A stretch of 64,000 bases of DNA from the NCBI GenBank assembly GCA_963676165.1, contig OY781043.1, forward strand, positions 1,488,001-1,552,000, written 5' to 3'. Made by a program: the position numbers and the translations under genes. This stretch comes from JAQIBY01 sp963676165 (GTDB lineage Bacteria; Bacteroidota; Bacteroidia; Bacteroidales; ML635J-15). How positions within the stretch are numbered: the stretch's first letter is position 1; the number at the start of each line of letters is the position of its first letter. Under the pieces are notes generated by a model. It did no database searches. It was given only the letters and a program-made list of their open reading frames with translations, and was not told the origin of the DNA. This document shows, one piece after another, positions 1-8,694 of the stretch.

Positions 1-74
1 ATAAATTTAAGTAAATGGAGTTGAAGCTGTCCCTTGCAGGCATTTGCTATGTTTTTTAATTTTCTGTTGTGTGT

Positions 75-157
75 AATTCCCCACATAAGAACCTCCCAAA
101 TAGATTTAAACTTAAGTTATCTATTCCTCCAGCTCAGATTAAATCCTTTTGCTAACG
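75..157. repeat. 83-bp direct repeat, left copy
   Basis: This copy and the one at 1797-1879 are the same length and about 84% identical by eye. The first 29 bases are identical (starting AATTCCCCACATAAG) and both end in GCTAACG. The two copies bracket the IS110-family transposase segment. The 83-bp length and the divergence argue against an ordinary target-site duplication. A duplicated target region, a duplicated cassette-like unit or shared remnants of an older element are all possible. Confidence 0.75.
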
Positions 158-406
158 AAGGAGGGTGTTTGAAAGAAAAGTTCTGCTATTTTTATGCCGA
201 CTCTATGTATGACCGATTTTTAAAATGGTGCTTAAAAAGCCCGTGCGTAATTCTGGTTGAAATGTAAAAAGCCTCTGAAAGTTCACTTCAGAGGCCTGTT
301 GATAAATCCAGTGGTGGCTCGCATTAAGCGAAGACCCCGTTCAGAATATTTCTCGATTCAAAGATACATTTCCTTAGAGTCATTTTACGAATTAAAATGA
401 AAAAAT
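158..406 (+). ncRNA. Noncoding left part of the IS110 element, possible bridge RNA region
   Basis: This gene-free stretch lies directly upstream of the IS110 transposase. Members of the IS110 family encode a structured bridge RNA in such a terminal noncoding region, which guides recombination between donor and target. The sequence shows a 9-bp stem with a 7-base loop at 271-295 and a short TCGC/GCGA stem near 318-331. I cannot identify the donor or target guide loops, so the assignment rests on position and family knowledge only. Confidence 0.3.
266..295 (-). terminator. Hairpin with T-run on the minus strand
   Basis: GCCTCTGAA and TTCAGAGGC form a perfect 9-bp stem around a 7-base loop at 271-295. 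On the minus strand the stem is followed by five T residues, as in an intrinsic terminator. No minus-strand gene feeds into it here. It may instead shield the IS from outside transcription or be part of the noncoding RNA of the element. Confidence 0.4.
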
Positions 407-1786
407 ATGGCAAGGAAAAAGAAAATTGAAATGGAGATTGTAAATCACAATGCAGCAGGTATTGATGTGGGTAGCAGATCTCATTTTGTTGCAGTAGGGC
501 AATCATTAGAAGATGTAAAAGAATTTGGTGTTTATGCTGAAGATCTGGTGAAACTTTGCAAATGGTTGCTTTCATATGATATTACCACAGTAGCAATGGA
601 ATCAACAGGTGATTATTGGCAAAATTTATATGTGGAATTGCAAAAACATGGCATTGAGGTTATTTTGTGCAATGGAAAGTTTACAAAAAATGCAAAAGGG
701 AAAAAGACAGATGTAAAAGATAGTCGTTGGATTCAACAACTTCATTCTTTGGGATTGCTCTCGGGTAGCTTTCTTCCCGATGAGACCACAGAAACATTAC
801 GGACCTATTGCCGTCAAAGGGCTAATTGGATTGATTTAGCATCAAGCGCCTCCCATAAAATGGCAAAATACCTTAAGTTTTTGAACTTTCGTTTAGATGT
901 TGTGGTAAATGATATTTGCGGGCTTACAGGAATCAAAATCATTGCTGATATCTGTAATGGGAATCTTGATCCATATTCATTAGCAGAACACCGACACTAT
1001 AATTGTAGAAAGCCCAAAGAAGAAATAGCCAAAGCTTTGCATGGAAATAATAGAGAAGACTATTTATTTGGATTAAAGCAGGAATTTGACAGCTACAAAT
1101 TTTTTCAAAAGAAAATCAAAGCATGCGATAAAGAGATTGAGCGATTAATTAAAAAAGAAATACGAAAGAATCCGGAAAAACAAAAGCTTAAAACAACAGA
1201 TAAGCCATATAAGCGGATTAATAAAAATGCGATTGACATTAAAAACTTCAATCAAATTGCTTTTCAATATTTTGGAGGCGTTGATTTAATGGCAATAGAA
1301 GGAGTAAGTCATGCAACCGTAATGGCAATAATGAGTGAGGTTGGAATTGATGGATTTAAAAAGTTTAAAACAGCAAAGGAGTTTTGTTCATGGTTACGGC
1401 TTGCCCCGAACAATAAAATATCAGGAGGAAAAGTATTGAGTAATCGAATCCCCAAGGGGAGTAGCAGATTAAAAATAGCACTCCGGCATTCAGCAAATGC
1501 AATCGGGAATTTAAAAGACACTCATATGTCTGATTTCTTTAATCGAATTGCTTATAGGAAAGGACGACAAGCAGCAGTAAGTGCGACTGCTCGAAAGCTT
1601 GCCACTATAATTTGGACAATGGTCGTAAAGCAAGTGCCATATAATCCCCCAACAGAATATTTATTCCTTGATCAAAAAAGAAAAATGGGAATCGCTAAAA
1701 GAATTAAAAAACAAATGGCTAAATTTGACATAAAACCGGAAGAAATTGGAGTTGGTAACTCGTTGAGTCCCAATTGTAATTTTTAA
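407..1786 (+). CDS. IS110-family DEDD transposase
   Basis: The 459-residue protein matches IS110-family recombinases, which move DNA through a circular intermediate and a guide RNA. The N-terminal RuvC-like (DEDD_Tnp_IS110) domain shows the acidic set D20 (GIDVGS), E65 (AMESTG), D102 and D105 (KTDVKD). The C-terminal Transposase_20 domain covers about residues 290-400, with a helix-hairpin-helix-like segment and the SSRLK region that carries the serine nucleophile in this family. Between them lies a long charged linker typical of the family. The frame is intact and the length is near the family norm, so it is probably functional. The start at 407 gives the usual short basic N-terminus before the first beta strand. 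It stands alone, with repeats on both sides. Confidence 0.93.
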   Translation: MARKKKIEMEIVNHNAAGIDVGSRSHFVAVGQSLEDVKEFGVYAEDLVKLCKWLLSYDITTVAMESTGDYWQNLYVELQKHGIEVILCNGKFTKNAKGKKTDVKDSRWIQQLHSLGLLSGSFLPDETTETLRTYCRQRANWIDLASSASHKMAKYLKFLNFRLDVVVNDICGLTGIKIIADICNGNLDPYSLAEHRHYNCRKPKEEIAKALHGNNREDYLFGLKQEFDSYKFFQKKIKACDKEIERLIKKEIRKNPEKQKLKTTDKPYKRINKNAIDIKNFNQIAFQYFGGVDLMAIEGVSHATVMAIMSEVGIDGFKKFKTAKEFCSWLRLAPNNKISGGKVLSNRIPKGSSRLKIALRHSANAIGNLKDTHMSDFFNRIAYRKGRQAAVSATARKLATIIWTMVVKQVPYNPPTEYLFLDQKRKMGIAKRIKKQMAKFDIKPEEIGVGNSLSPNCNF

Positions 1787-1796
1787 CGTTAGTCAG

Positions 1797-1879
1797 AATT
1801 CCCCACATAAGAACCTCCCAAATAGAATTGAGACAAAATTATCTATTCATACAGTTCTTATTAAATCCTCTTGCTAACG
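1797..1879. repeat. 83-bp direct repeat, right copy
   Basis: This is the right-hand partner of the repeat at 75-157, with an identical first 29 bases and the same terminal GCTAACG. It begins right after the CGTTAGTCAG that closes the IS110 segment. Confidence 0.75.
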
Positions 1880-1969
1880 TGAATGGATAGCAAAAATGAG
1901 ATGAAAATGGGTAAATTTGAGTAAAATATAAACAACTGATAATCAATGACTAATTTTTACGTTAGTCAG
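1873..1969. other. 97-bp non-coding segment with the same end words as the IS110 segment
   Basis: It runs from GCTAACG (1873-1879) to CGTTAGTC at its right end. The last bases before the end (TAATTTTTACGTTAGTCAG) nearly match the right end of the IS110 segment (TAATTTTTAACGTTAGTCAG). It has no coding potential. It could be a miniature derivative of the neighbouring IS, or an empty unit of the same recombination system. Confidence 0.4.
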
Positions 1970-2117
1970 AAGGTTAAGCGATGGAATAAATCCAAGATTA
2001 AAGATACTGTTTTTTTGACTTTTAAGGCAATCAGTAACTGAGTAAAGTGCCTAATTTGTAAGGGTTTTAAACAAATAATTTCAAAAAACAACATAAAACT
2101 ACGTGCATTTAGCATAA

Positions 2118-2165
2118 TTTTAACTACCTTTAGCTACAGAAACTAATTAACTTGTTTATAAATCT
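2118..2165. repeat. Upstream repeat, copy A
   Basis: The roughly 48-bp segment shares ACTACCTTTAGCT, GAAACTAA and GTTTATAAAT with 8647-8694. Each copy lies about 140 bp before a gene start (2264 and 8789). The rest of the gap from 1970 to 2263 holds nothing else I recognise. The TACCTTTA word resembles a Bacteroidota -7 box, so this may be a promoter, or it may be part of a recombination site. Confidence 0.5.
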
Positions 2166-2263
2166 TTACTACACAAGCTTTCGACATGGGTTTTTAGGTA
2201 TTTGTGACTGTGGTTGTGAAAAATGAGTTGGCAAACATTAAGTATAAATTAAAAGAATAAGAA

Positions 2264-4633
2264 ATGAAACGTAAATTAATTTTTCTATTATCTTTGTTAT
2301 TATCGTTGCAAATACAAGTATTCGCACAAACTAACATTTATGTAACAAACTCTGGTTCTATTAATACCTTGGAAGATGCTCTTGATTATATTAAAGATAA
2401 TTATACAAGTTCAGAAAATAGGGTAACTACACCTGTTAATGTTTATTTGATAGACAATGGTGTTGACATAATGGTTTCTAATACTAGCAATAAACTTGTT
2501 TGGGATGTTTCGGGGACTTTATCTAACCCAATAACAATAACTTCACAATCCTGTAGAGCTACATTAACAAGGAACTTAGATTCAGGGGTCATGCTTTATT
2601 ATGAAAGTGCAAATTACATAAATATCAGCAAGATTGATTTTAATAAAGTAACTTCAGGAGCTATAGTGTTAGACAATTGTGATTATTGCGATATTTCTTA
2701 TTGTTCATTTCATGGAGATGGAGCGAGTGTTATACCTGTAAAATCAGGCGTAATATGGATGGGAGTAATTCATGAATACGCAGGACAAAATACGGAATCA
2801 TCTTCTTATAACTCTATCACTTATAATAATTTTTATGACATGAATGTCATAGGGGAAACCAAGTTTCATCAAGCTATTTATGTTTCTAATGGTGCTTATA
2901 ATAATATTATTTCTTCTAATTATATAAACTTTCCACCTGCACTTGGCATTGTTGGAGGACATGGGGACTATAAAAACAATAACATATCTACAAACCTTAT
3001 TTCAAGAAAAGATAGAGAAGATGATGTCCATTTATCAGGAATTTATTTAACTTATGAGTGTGATACAGGTTATAATAATGGAGCTCCGTATTCAATTACA
3101 GGAAATAATTGTTATAATAATTATGTATATGATTCGCAGAATAATTATGGGGTTAAGATAAATCCAGCACTTGTGTCAAATAATTTTCAATCAAATAATC
3201 ATCATTTTAACGAATTAAAACCCAATGATCCATATTGGCTGGGATATAATGCTGATAGGATAACTAATCGGATGGTATCTGGAGATTTTGACAGAGATGG
3301 TATTGAAGATGATGTTGCGGCATTTTATGATTATATAGGAGAAACTAGAATCCATGTTTGGGAATCGATAGGGAGTGGTAAAGCTTTTGAATATTCATCT
3401 TCGGATGGTTGGTGGTATGGGAGCTCATATTCAGCATCTAATATTAACAAACGTGTTGTTTCTGGCGATTTTGATAGAGATGGTTATAAGGATGATATTG
3501 CAGCTTTCTATGATTGTGGAGGTGGAAATACTAGAATACATGTTTGGAAATCCAATGGTTCATCATTTTCAGGACCTGTTACTTGGTGGGTTGTGTCAGG
3601 CTATGATGTGAACAGAATCTCAGGACGTCTCATCTCAGGAGATTTTGATAGAGATGGATATGAAGATGATATCGTTGCATTTTATGATTATAACGGACAA
3701 ACTAAGGCTCATGTGTGGCGTACTAGTACCAATTTTTTGGGAAGAGTAACTGGATTTAACTATTCTGGTAGTTCTGGTTGGTGGCAAGGCGCTTCCTATA
3801 CAGCAAGCAATATTACAGATAGAGTTATCTCAGGAGATTTTGATAGAGATGGTTACAATGATGATATTGCAGCTTTTTGTGATTATGGTAATTACGATAC
3901 TAGAATGCATGTCTGGCAAACTAATGGGTCCTCTTTTTCAATAAGCACTTGGTGGACTAGTAATGGGTATAATGCAAATAAAATCACAAACAGGGTCATC
4001 TCAGGCGATTTTGATAGAGATGGTTATAAAGATGACATAGCTTGTTTTTATGATTATGGAAATAATCAGACTAGAACTCATGTATGGAAATCAACGGGGA
4101 CATCTTTCCTGTATTCTGGTAGCTCAGGTTGGTGGAATGTTTCTGGTTATGATGGGAACAAAGTTTCAGGAAGACTAGTTTCAGGCGATTTTGATAGGGA
4201 TGGAAAGATTGATGATATCACAGCTTTTTATGATTATTCTAGTGAGTTTGGAAGTGTTAGAAGTCATGTGTGGCAATCTAATGGAAATATGTTTTCAAAC
4301 ATTAATAATTCCCTTGGATATCCATGGTTAATTGGATTCTCGTATTATAGCAAAAATTCATCTAATATTACTAATATTGATAATTTAAAATCTGTTGAAA
4401 AACAAACAAACAATAAAGTCTATCCAAATCCATCTAAAGATTTTATAATTTTTGAGCTTGAGGCCTTACCTTCTAAGGTAACGATATTTAATTCACAAGG
4501 GAAAGTAGTTTTTGATGAAACAATTTTTAATAATCTTTTCTTACTTGAACTTGAAGAGTATAGTAAAGGAGTTTATGTATATCTAATAATTAATGATAAT
4601 AGTATTGATAAAGGAAGGTTTGTTGTTAATTAA
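2264..4633 (+). CDS. Secreted beta-helix / FG-GAP-like repeat protein with type A T9SS signal
   Basis: The 789-residue protein starts with a Sec signal peptide (cleavage after QVFA, about residue 21). Residues about 25-320 contain asparagine- and isoleucine-rich turns typical of a right-handed parallel beta helix. Residues about 335-690 hold six repeats of about 60 residues, each with a GDFDRDG core followed by DD and AxxYDY, then HVW. This resembles FG-GAP/VCBS repeats, where the DxDxDG loop binds calcium. The last 75 residues, from KVYPNPSKDF, are a type A T9SS sorting domain, so the protein should cross the outer membrane and be surface-attached or released. No catalytic motif was seen; glycan binding or adhesion is a guess. 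It stands alone, with insertion sequences directly downstream, and may itself be accessory DNA. Confidence 0.85.
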   Translation: MKRKLIFLLSLLLSLQIQVFAQTNIYVTNSGSINTLEDALDYIKDNYTSSENRVTTPVNVYLIDNGVDIMVSNTSNKLVWDVSGTLSNPITITSQSCRATLTRNLDSGVMLYYESANYINISKIDFNKVTSGAIVLDNCDYCDISYCSFHGDGASVIPVKSGVIWMGVIHEYAGQNTESSSYNSITYNNFYDMNVIGETKFHQAIYVSNGAYNNIISSNYINFPPALGIVGGHGDYKNNNISTNLISRKDREDDVHLSGIYLTYECDTGYNNGAPYSITGNNCYNNYVYDSQNNYGVKINPALVSNNFQSNNHHFNELKPNDPYWLGYNADRITNRMVSGDFDRDGIEDDVAAFYDYIGETRIHVWESIGSGKAFEYSSSDGWWYGSSYSASNINKRVVSGDFDRDGYKDDIAAFYDCGGGNTRIHVWKSNGSSFSGPVTWWVVSGYDVNRISGRLISGDFDRDGYEDDIVAFYDYNGQTKAHVWRTSTNFLGRVTGFNYSGSSGWWQGASYTASNITDRVISGDFDRDGYNDDIAAFCDYGNYDTRMHVWQTNGSSFSISTWWTSNGYNANKITNRVISGDFDRDGYKDDIACFYDYGNNQTRTHVWKSTGTSFLYSGSSGWWNVSGYDGNKVSGRLVSGDFDRDGKIDDITAFYDYSSEFGSVRSHVWQSNGNMFSNINNSLGYPWLIGFSYYSKNSSNITNIDNLKSVEKQTNNKVYPNPSKDFIIFELEALPSKVTIFNSQGKVVFDETIFNNLFLLELEEYSKGVYVYLIINDNSIDKGRFVVN

Positions 4634-4775
4634 TAGCGATTTTTACCATATTGTATTACTAGTGGCGTTAATATTTAAGAATATTTCATAACAAACAATA
4701 TTTCAATACAATACAAGCGTTCTTTGATTTTTTGATTTGATTTGACTTTTAGCTTTACACTTTTAATGCAAGGCT

Positions 4776-5951
4776 ATGAATTCTGGTAAATATATTTTTG
4801 CTCAGCTGTTACAATTTGTGAATCGTTATGAGTTTGACAAATTAGTAAAACAATATAACGGCGATTATCGAACAAGGGATTTCAATTGTTGGAATCAGTT
4901 TGTTCAATTATTCTTTGGGCAATTAACAGCAAGGAACTCGTTACGAGATATCTGTACATGTTTGAAAGCTCATAGAAATAAACTTTATCACCTCGGGATA
5001 AAGCAATATGTGAACCAATTCACACTATCAAGAGCTAACGAGAATCGAGACGCAAGGATCTTCGCTGATTTTGGCAACTACCTAATCCAAGAGGTTCGCC
5101 CAATGTATGCAGACTCATCAATTCCTGATGTGCATATCAAGAATGAAGTGTACGCTTTAGATTCGACGACAGTTTCACTTAGCCTAAAACTATTCAATTG
5201 GGCACCTGGCAAATACTCCAGAGGAGCTATAAAAATCCATACGTTGTTGGATTTAAGAGGAAATATTCCATCCTATATTCTGATTACTGATGGTAAGTAC
5301 CATGATAGCAATGTACTTGATGTCATTACCCCTGAAATAAATGCAATTTATGTTATGGATAAGGCTTATGTCGATTTCAAAGCATTATACTACATGAATG
5401 AAGCTGGAGCCTTTTTTATAACCAGAGCAAAAACAACAATGGATTATTCTGTCATAGAGGTCAATTACAATATTGACGAATCCACAGGGTTAAGAAGCGA
5501 TAAAATCATCATTCTCAATGGATACAAGTCCAAGAAATTGTATCCTGAACCATTAAGGCTTGTTGAGTTTTATGATGATGAAAAAGATATCCTCTTAACT
5601 TTTATAACAAATAATACTTCTGCTTCAGCACTTGAGATTGCTCATTTATACCGGAATCGGTGGCAAATAGAGTTTTTCTTCAAGTGGATAAAACAGAATC
5701 TAACCATTAAAAAGTTATGGGGACATTCTGAAAATGCTGTCAATATTCATATATGGGTAGCAATTTGTACTTACCTTATTGTTGCTAAAGTCAAGTATAC
5801 TTTAAGAAGTGACCTCTCAATTTATGAAATCATGCAAATACTTGGAGTTTCTGTGTTCGACAAAGCTCCGATAAGAGAACTGCTTACAGAATATCAAATC
5901 AATCAAGATGTCAAAGAACAATTAAATTTATTTAACGTGAGTTCGACGTAA
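4776..5951 (+). CDS. IS4-family transposase with C-terminus replaced by an IS982 end
   Basis: The 391-residue product matches IS4-family transposases with an N-terminal DUF4372 domain (about residues 1-75) followed by a DDE domain. The catalytic set is visible: D in YALDSTTVSL, D in YVMDKAYVDF, and E in the Y-(2)-R-(3)-E-(6)-K signature within YRNRWQIEFFFKWIK. The last codons (VSST) come from the terminal repeat of the IS982 element inserted at 5935. Removing that element and one TATTTA duplication restores an ending of SENF with a stop at 8469-8471. Only the last few residues changed, so activity may survive, although the right end of the IS4 element is now 2.5 kb away. The IS4 element ends could not be placed. 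Confidence 0.88.
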   Translation: MNSGKYIFAQLLQFVNRYEFDKLVKQYNGDYRTRDFNCWNQFVQLFFGQLTARNSLRDICTCLKAHRNKLYHLGIKQYVNQFTLSRANENRDARIFADFGNYLIQEVRPMYADSSIPDVHIKNEVYALDSTTVSLSLKLFNWAPGKYSRGAIKIHTLLDLRGNIPSYILITDGKYHDSNVLDVITPEINAIYVMDKAYVDFKALYYMNEAGAFFITRAKTTMDYSVIEVNYNIDESTGLRSDKIIILNGYKSKKLYPEPLRLVEFYDDEKDILLTFITNNTSASALEIAHLYRNRWQIEFFFKWIKQNLTIKKLWGHSENAVNIHIWVAICTYLIVAKVKYTLRSDLSIYEIMQILGVSVFDKAPIRELLTEYQINQDVKEQLNLFNVSST

Positions 5952-6911
5952 GAAAAGGCTTAAAAGTTTGCAAAAAAGCAAGGTTTTAATTATATTTAAA
6001 TAATTGACTATTAAATATATAAAAACTTAAAACCCTGCCTTATGAACAACAAAATTACTGAAATATTTTGTCTTGTTGATGAATTTTGTAAAGAATTTGA
6101 CCAGATTAAAGAAGGACATGTTTTAACTGACAACAATTTAAAAAAGAAAAGGAATCGTAAGTTTAAAATGTCTGATAGTGAAATAATAACAATCATTATT
6201 GTTTTTCATTTGAAGGGCTATAGGTGTTTTAAACACTACTATAAAGAATATGTGCAGAAACACATGCAATCAGAGTTCCCAATAAGTGTTTCATACAATC
6301 GATTTATAGAGTTGGAGAAAAAGGTTCTTGTTCCGATGACTTTGTTTCTTGAATTTTGTTGTCTGGGACAATGCACTGGAGTATCATTTATTGACACAAC
6401 ACCATTAAGAGTTTGTCATATACGAAGAGAGAAACAACACAAAACCATTAAAGGTGTTGCAACAAAAGGACAGTGCTCAATGGGTTGGTTTTATGGATTT
6501 AAATTACACCTGGTTATTAATGATAAAGGAGAAATCTTAGACTTTCTTTTTACGCAGGGGAATGTTGACGATAGGTATCCTCTTAAAAATAAGAATTTTC
6601 ATAATAAGATATTTGGAAAACTCATCGCAGATAAAGGCTATATCTCTAAAAGTCTTTTTGAGAATCTTTTTATCGATGGAATTCACTTAATCACAAAGAT
6701 TAGAAAAAATATGAAAAACTCCCTAATGTTAATCCAAGACAAAATACTCCTTAGAAAAAGAGCTATTATTGAGACAGTTAATGATGAACTTAAAAATATT
6801 TGTCAAATTGAACATACAAGACGGGAGTGTAATCTGAACTCTGTCCAGTTGTTTGTTAATGAATAATCAAAATTAATATTTTTTTCGAGACCAATTCTTA
6901 AAAGCCCGCTT

Positions 6912-6990
6912 AAATAATTTACAGGTTCTGTCAAGGGCGGCTGAGGTACGAAGCCGTTTATATACCCTTGACAGGTTTTATAAATTATTT
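6912..6990. other. Long hairpin inside IS256, downstream of the transposase
   Basis: Arms at 6912-6937 and 6965-6990 (26 bp each, a few mismatches) pair through GTCAAGGG/CCCTTGAC and AAATAATTTA/TAAATTATTT. A smaller CGGCT/AGCCG stem lies in the loop. It sits just past the stop codon of the IS256 transposase on its strand, so it may end transcription or block read-through into the terminal repeat. Confidence 0.55.
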
Positions 6991-7022
6991 TTCCTTTGCT
7001 TTTTAGAGTTGGTTCACTGTTT

Positions 7023-8246
7023 TTAGAGTTCGATTTTAAAACGACCTTCGAAGTGAATACACAGTTGTTGTACTGTTAGTGACCAGTTATGCAGAGGCTG
7101 AGTCCATTTCTTTGACACATTTTCAGTAACCAAATAGATGAGCTTAAGCAGCGCCATATCGCTGGTAAATGCACCTTTGGTTTTCGTTACTTTACGGACC
7201 TGACGATGAAAACCTTCAACAGGATTAGTCGTGTAAATCAGTTTTCTAATAGGCTCATCATATTTGAAGTAATTGGATAGTTCATTCCAGTTCTCATTCC
7301 AGGACTTAATCACAATTGGATATTTCTTACCCCAAATATCTTCCAAATTAAGCAGCTCTGTTTCAGCTCCCGACTTTGTTGCTGCTTTATACACCTTTTT
7401 AAGATCTTTCATAAAAGGCTTCTGGTCTTTTGAGGCTACATATTTAATAGAATTCCTGATTTGATGAACAATACACTTCTGTATTTCTGCCTCTGGAAAA
7501 ATGCTTAAGATGGCTTGAGAGAAGCCGGAAAGATTATCTGTACAAGCAATTAGAATATCTTTAACACCTCGACTTTTTAAATCTGTAAGGACTGAAAGCC
7601 AGAAATTTGCACCTTCGCTTTCTGATATATACATCCCAATCAATTCTTTGCGGCCTTCTTTGTTGACGGATAAAATATTGTAAACTGCACGGGAAACCAC
7701 CTTCCCTCCATCACGTACTTTATAATGCATTGCATCAAGCCACACAATCGGATAAACATCGTCTAATGGGCGATTTTGCCACTCTTTAACCTGAGGTATA
7801 ACTCGATCGGTAATCTCGCTTAAAACGCTAGAAGAAACCTCCACATCATACATCTCCTCAATATAAAGGCCTATATCGCGTAGACTCATCCCTTTACCAT
7901 AAAGGCCTATGATCTTGGGGGCTAAATTATCCGCTAAAACAGTTTGACGCTTTTTTATTATCTCTGGCTCAAATGTGCCATTACGATCATAAGGTGGCTC
8001 AATGGTTACCTCTCCTACATCTGTTTTAAGTGTCTTCTGCCCTTTGCCATTGCGCTTATTGCCACTTGAACGTTCGGCTGGATCCAAGTGCGCATCCATC
8101 TCTGCTTGTAAAGCACTTTCTAAAAACTCTTTAACAATAGGTTCAAAAACACCACCTTTACCGGTTAACGATTGACCTCTTTTTAACTGTTCCAAGGCTA
8201 AATCACGCATTGCTTTGTACTCAGGACTTTCTTTTCTTCTTCCCAT
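7023..8246 (-). CDS. IS256-family (mutator-type) transposase
   Basis: The 407-residue protein carries the Transposase_mut domain. The catalytic residues are D in VWLDAMHYKV, D in IACTDNLSGF and E in TNPVEGFHRQVRK, with the conserved KCIVHQIRNS between the second and third. The N-terminus (GGVFEPIVKEFLESALQAEM) and the NGxxxKTL segment near residue 65 match the family. Length and frame are normal, so it is likely active. It is transcribed opposite to the IS982 gene it interrupts. Confidence 0.96.
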   Translation of the reverse strand: MGRRKESPEYKAMRDLALEQLKRGQSLTGKGGVFEPIVKEFLESALQAEMDAHLDPAERSSGNKRNGKGQKTLKTDVGEVTIEPPYDRNGTFEPEIIKKRQTVLADNLAPKIIGLYGKGMSLRDIGLYIEEMYDVEVSSSVLSEITDRVIPQVKEWQNRPLDDVYPIVWLDAMHYKVRDGGKVVSRAVYNILSVNKEGRKELIGMYISESEGANFWLSVLTDLKSRGVKDILIACTDNLSGFSQAILSIFPEAEIQKCIVHQIRNSIKYVASKDQKPFMKDLKKVYKAATKSGAETELLNLEDIWGKKYPIVIKSWNENWNELSNYFKYDEPIRKLIYTTNPVEGFHRQVRKVTKTKGAFTSDMALLKLIYLVTENVSKKWTQPLHNWSLTVQQLCIHFEGRFKIEL

Positions 8247-8646
8247 AATGTTACAAAATTAATATTTGTTTGAATTATGGACAGACTTCAGAATACAGTC
8301 TCTACAAGACACAGAAGCTTTGAAAACTTTCTATCGAATCTCATTTCTGGTTTAATTGCATACTCATTTCTTGACAAAAAACCTTCGCTAAATATTGAAG
8401 AAGTCGTTGATAAATCAAGAATTCCAAACGTTGCTTAGATCGAACTCACGTTATTTAGTGAAAATTTTTAAGGCATCAGCAGTATTTGGCAGTCCTAATT
8501 TCATTCTTTCCTGTTGTTTGTTGACTTTAAAGGCAGATTCTCCTCTGTCTTATTGCCTCTCTTCCCTTGCAAATACGCTTTTCTTTCACGACAATTTACT
8601 CTTATTTGCGAAAAAAGTAACGATAAATTTTGTGGTTTTATCGAAT

Positions 8647-8694
8647 TAATACTACCTTTAGCTGCGGAAACTAACAAACCCGTTTATAAATGCT
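8647..8694. repeat. Upstream repeat, copy B
   Basis: This is the partner of the repeat at 2118-2165, about 80% identical over 40 bp. A TTTG about 20 bases before TACCTTTA fits the Bacteroidota -33/-7 promoter form, so this may drive the nuclease gene at 8789. Part of it overlaps the candidate recombination site at 8671-8783. The stretch before it (8472-8646) is probably the remaining right part of the IS4 element; I see no gene in it. Confidence 0.45.

Larger units (their letters stand above)
151..1795 (+). mobile_element. IS110-family element (approximate bounds)
   Basis: The segment between GCTAACG (151-157) and CGTTAGTC (about 1788-1795) contains one DEDD transposase gene and a noncoding left part of about 250 bp. 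The bounding words are imperfect inverted repeats of each other, resembling the subterminal repeats of the IS1111 subgroup. No clear target duplication is seen, which is normal for IS110 elements. The exact ends cannot be fixed from one copy. The same pair of words also bounds a short non-coding segment at 1873-1969. Confidence 0.55.
6823..8302 (-). mobile_element. Intact IS256-family element, 1480 bp
   Basis: The ends are imperfect inverted repeats of 24 bp: left GGGAGTGTAATCTGAA (6823 onward) against right GAGACTGTATTCTGAA (read inward from 8302), both running on to CTGTCC. An 8-bp direct duplication, TACAAGAC, lies at 6815-6822 and 8303-8310, the size expected for IS256. One transposase gene is carried on the minus strand. 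This is the youngest layer of the nested stack. Confidence 0.93.
6042..8438 (+). pseudogene. IS982-family transposase, split by IS256 insertion
   Basis: The open part (6042-6866) encodes 274 residues, of which those up to about residue 260 (HTR) belong to the IS982 transposase; the rest is read from the IS256 end. Reading resumes at 8311 with HRSFENFLSNLISG and ends at 8438. If one copy of the 8-bp duplication TACAAGAC is removed, the frame is continuous and gives a protein of about 304 residues, the family norm. The DDE residues are visible: D in SFIDTTPL, D in LIADKGYI and E in RAIIETVNDELK. The gene is inactive as it stands but could revert by precise excision. Confidence 0.9.
5935..8451 (+). 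mobile_element. IS982-family element, interrupted by IS256
   Basis: The ends ACGTGAGTTCGA (5935-5946) and TCGAACTCACGT (8440-8451) are perfect inverted repeats. They are flanked by the direct duplication TATTTA (5929-5934 and 8452-8457). Inside lies one transposase gene cut at 6822 by an IS256-type element. Without that insert the element would be about 1.03 kb, normal for IS982. It inserted into the 3' end of the IS4-family transposase gene. A shortened relative lies at 51796-52320 with the same ends. Confidence 0.85.

Noticed and set aside
34..267. 77-codon open frame in the left flank
   Set aside because: It crosses the 83-bp repeat, has no recognisable features and no sign of translation; it is better explained as IS flank.
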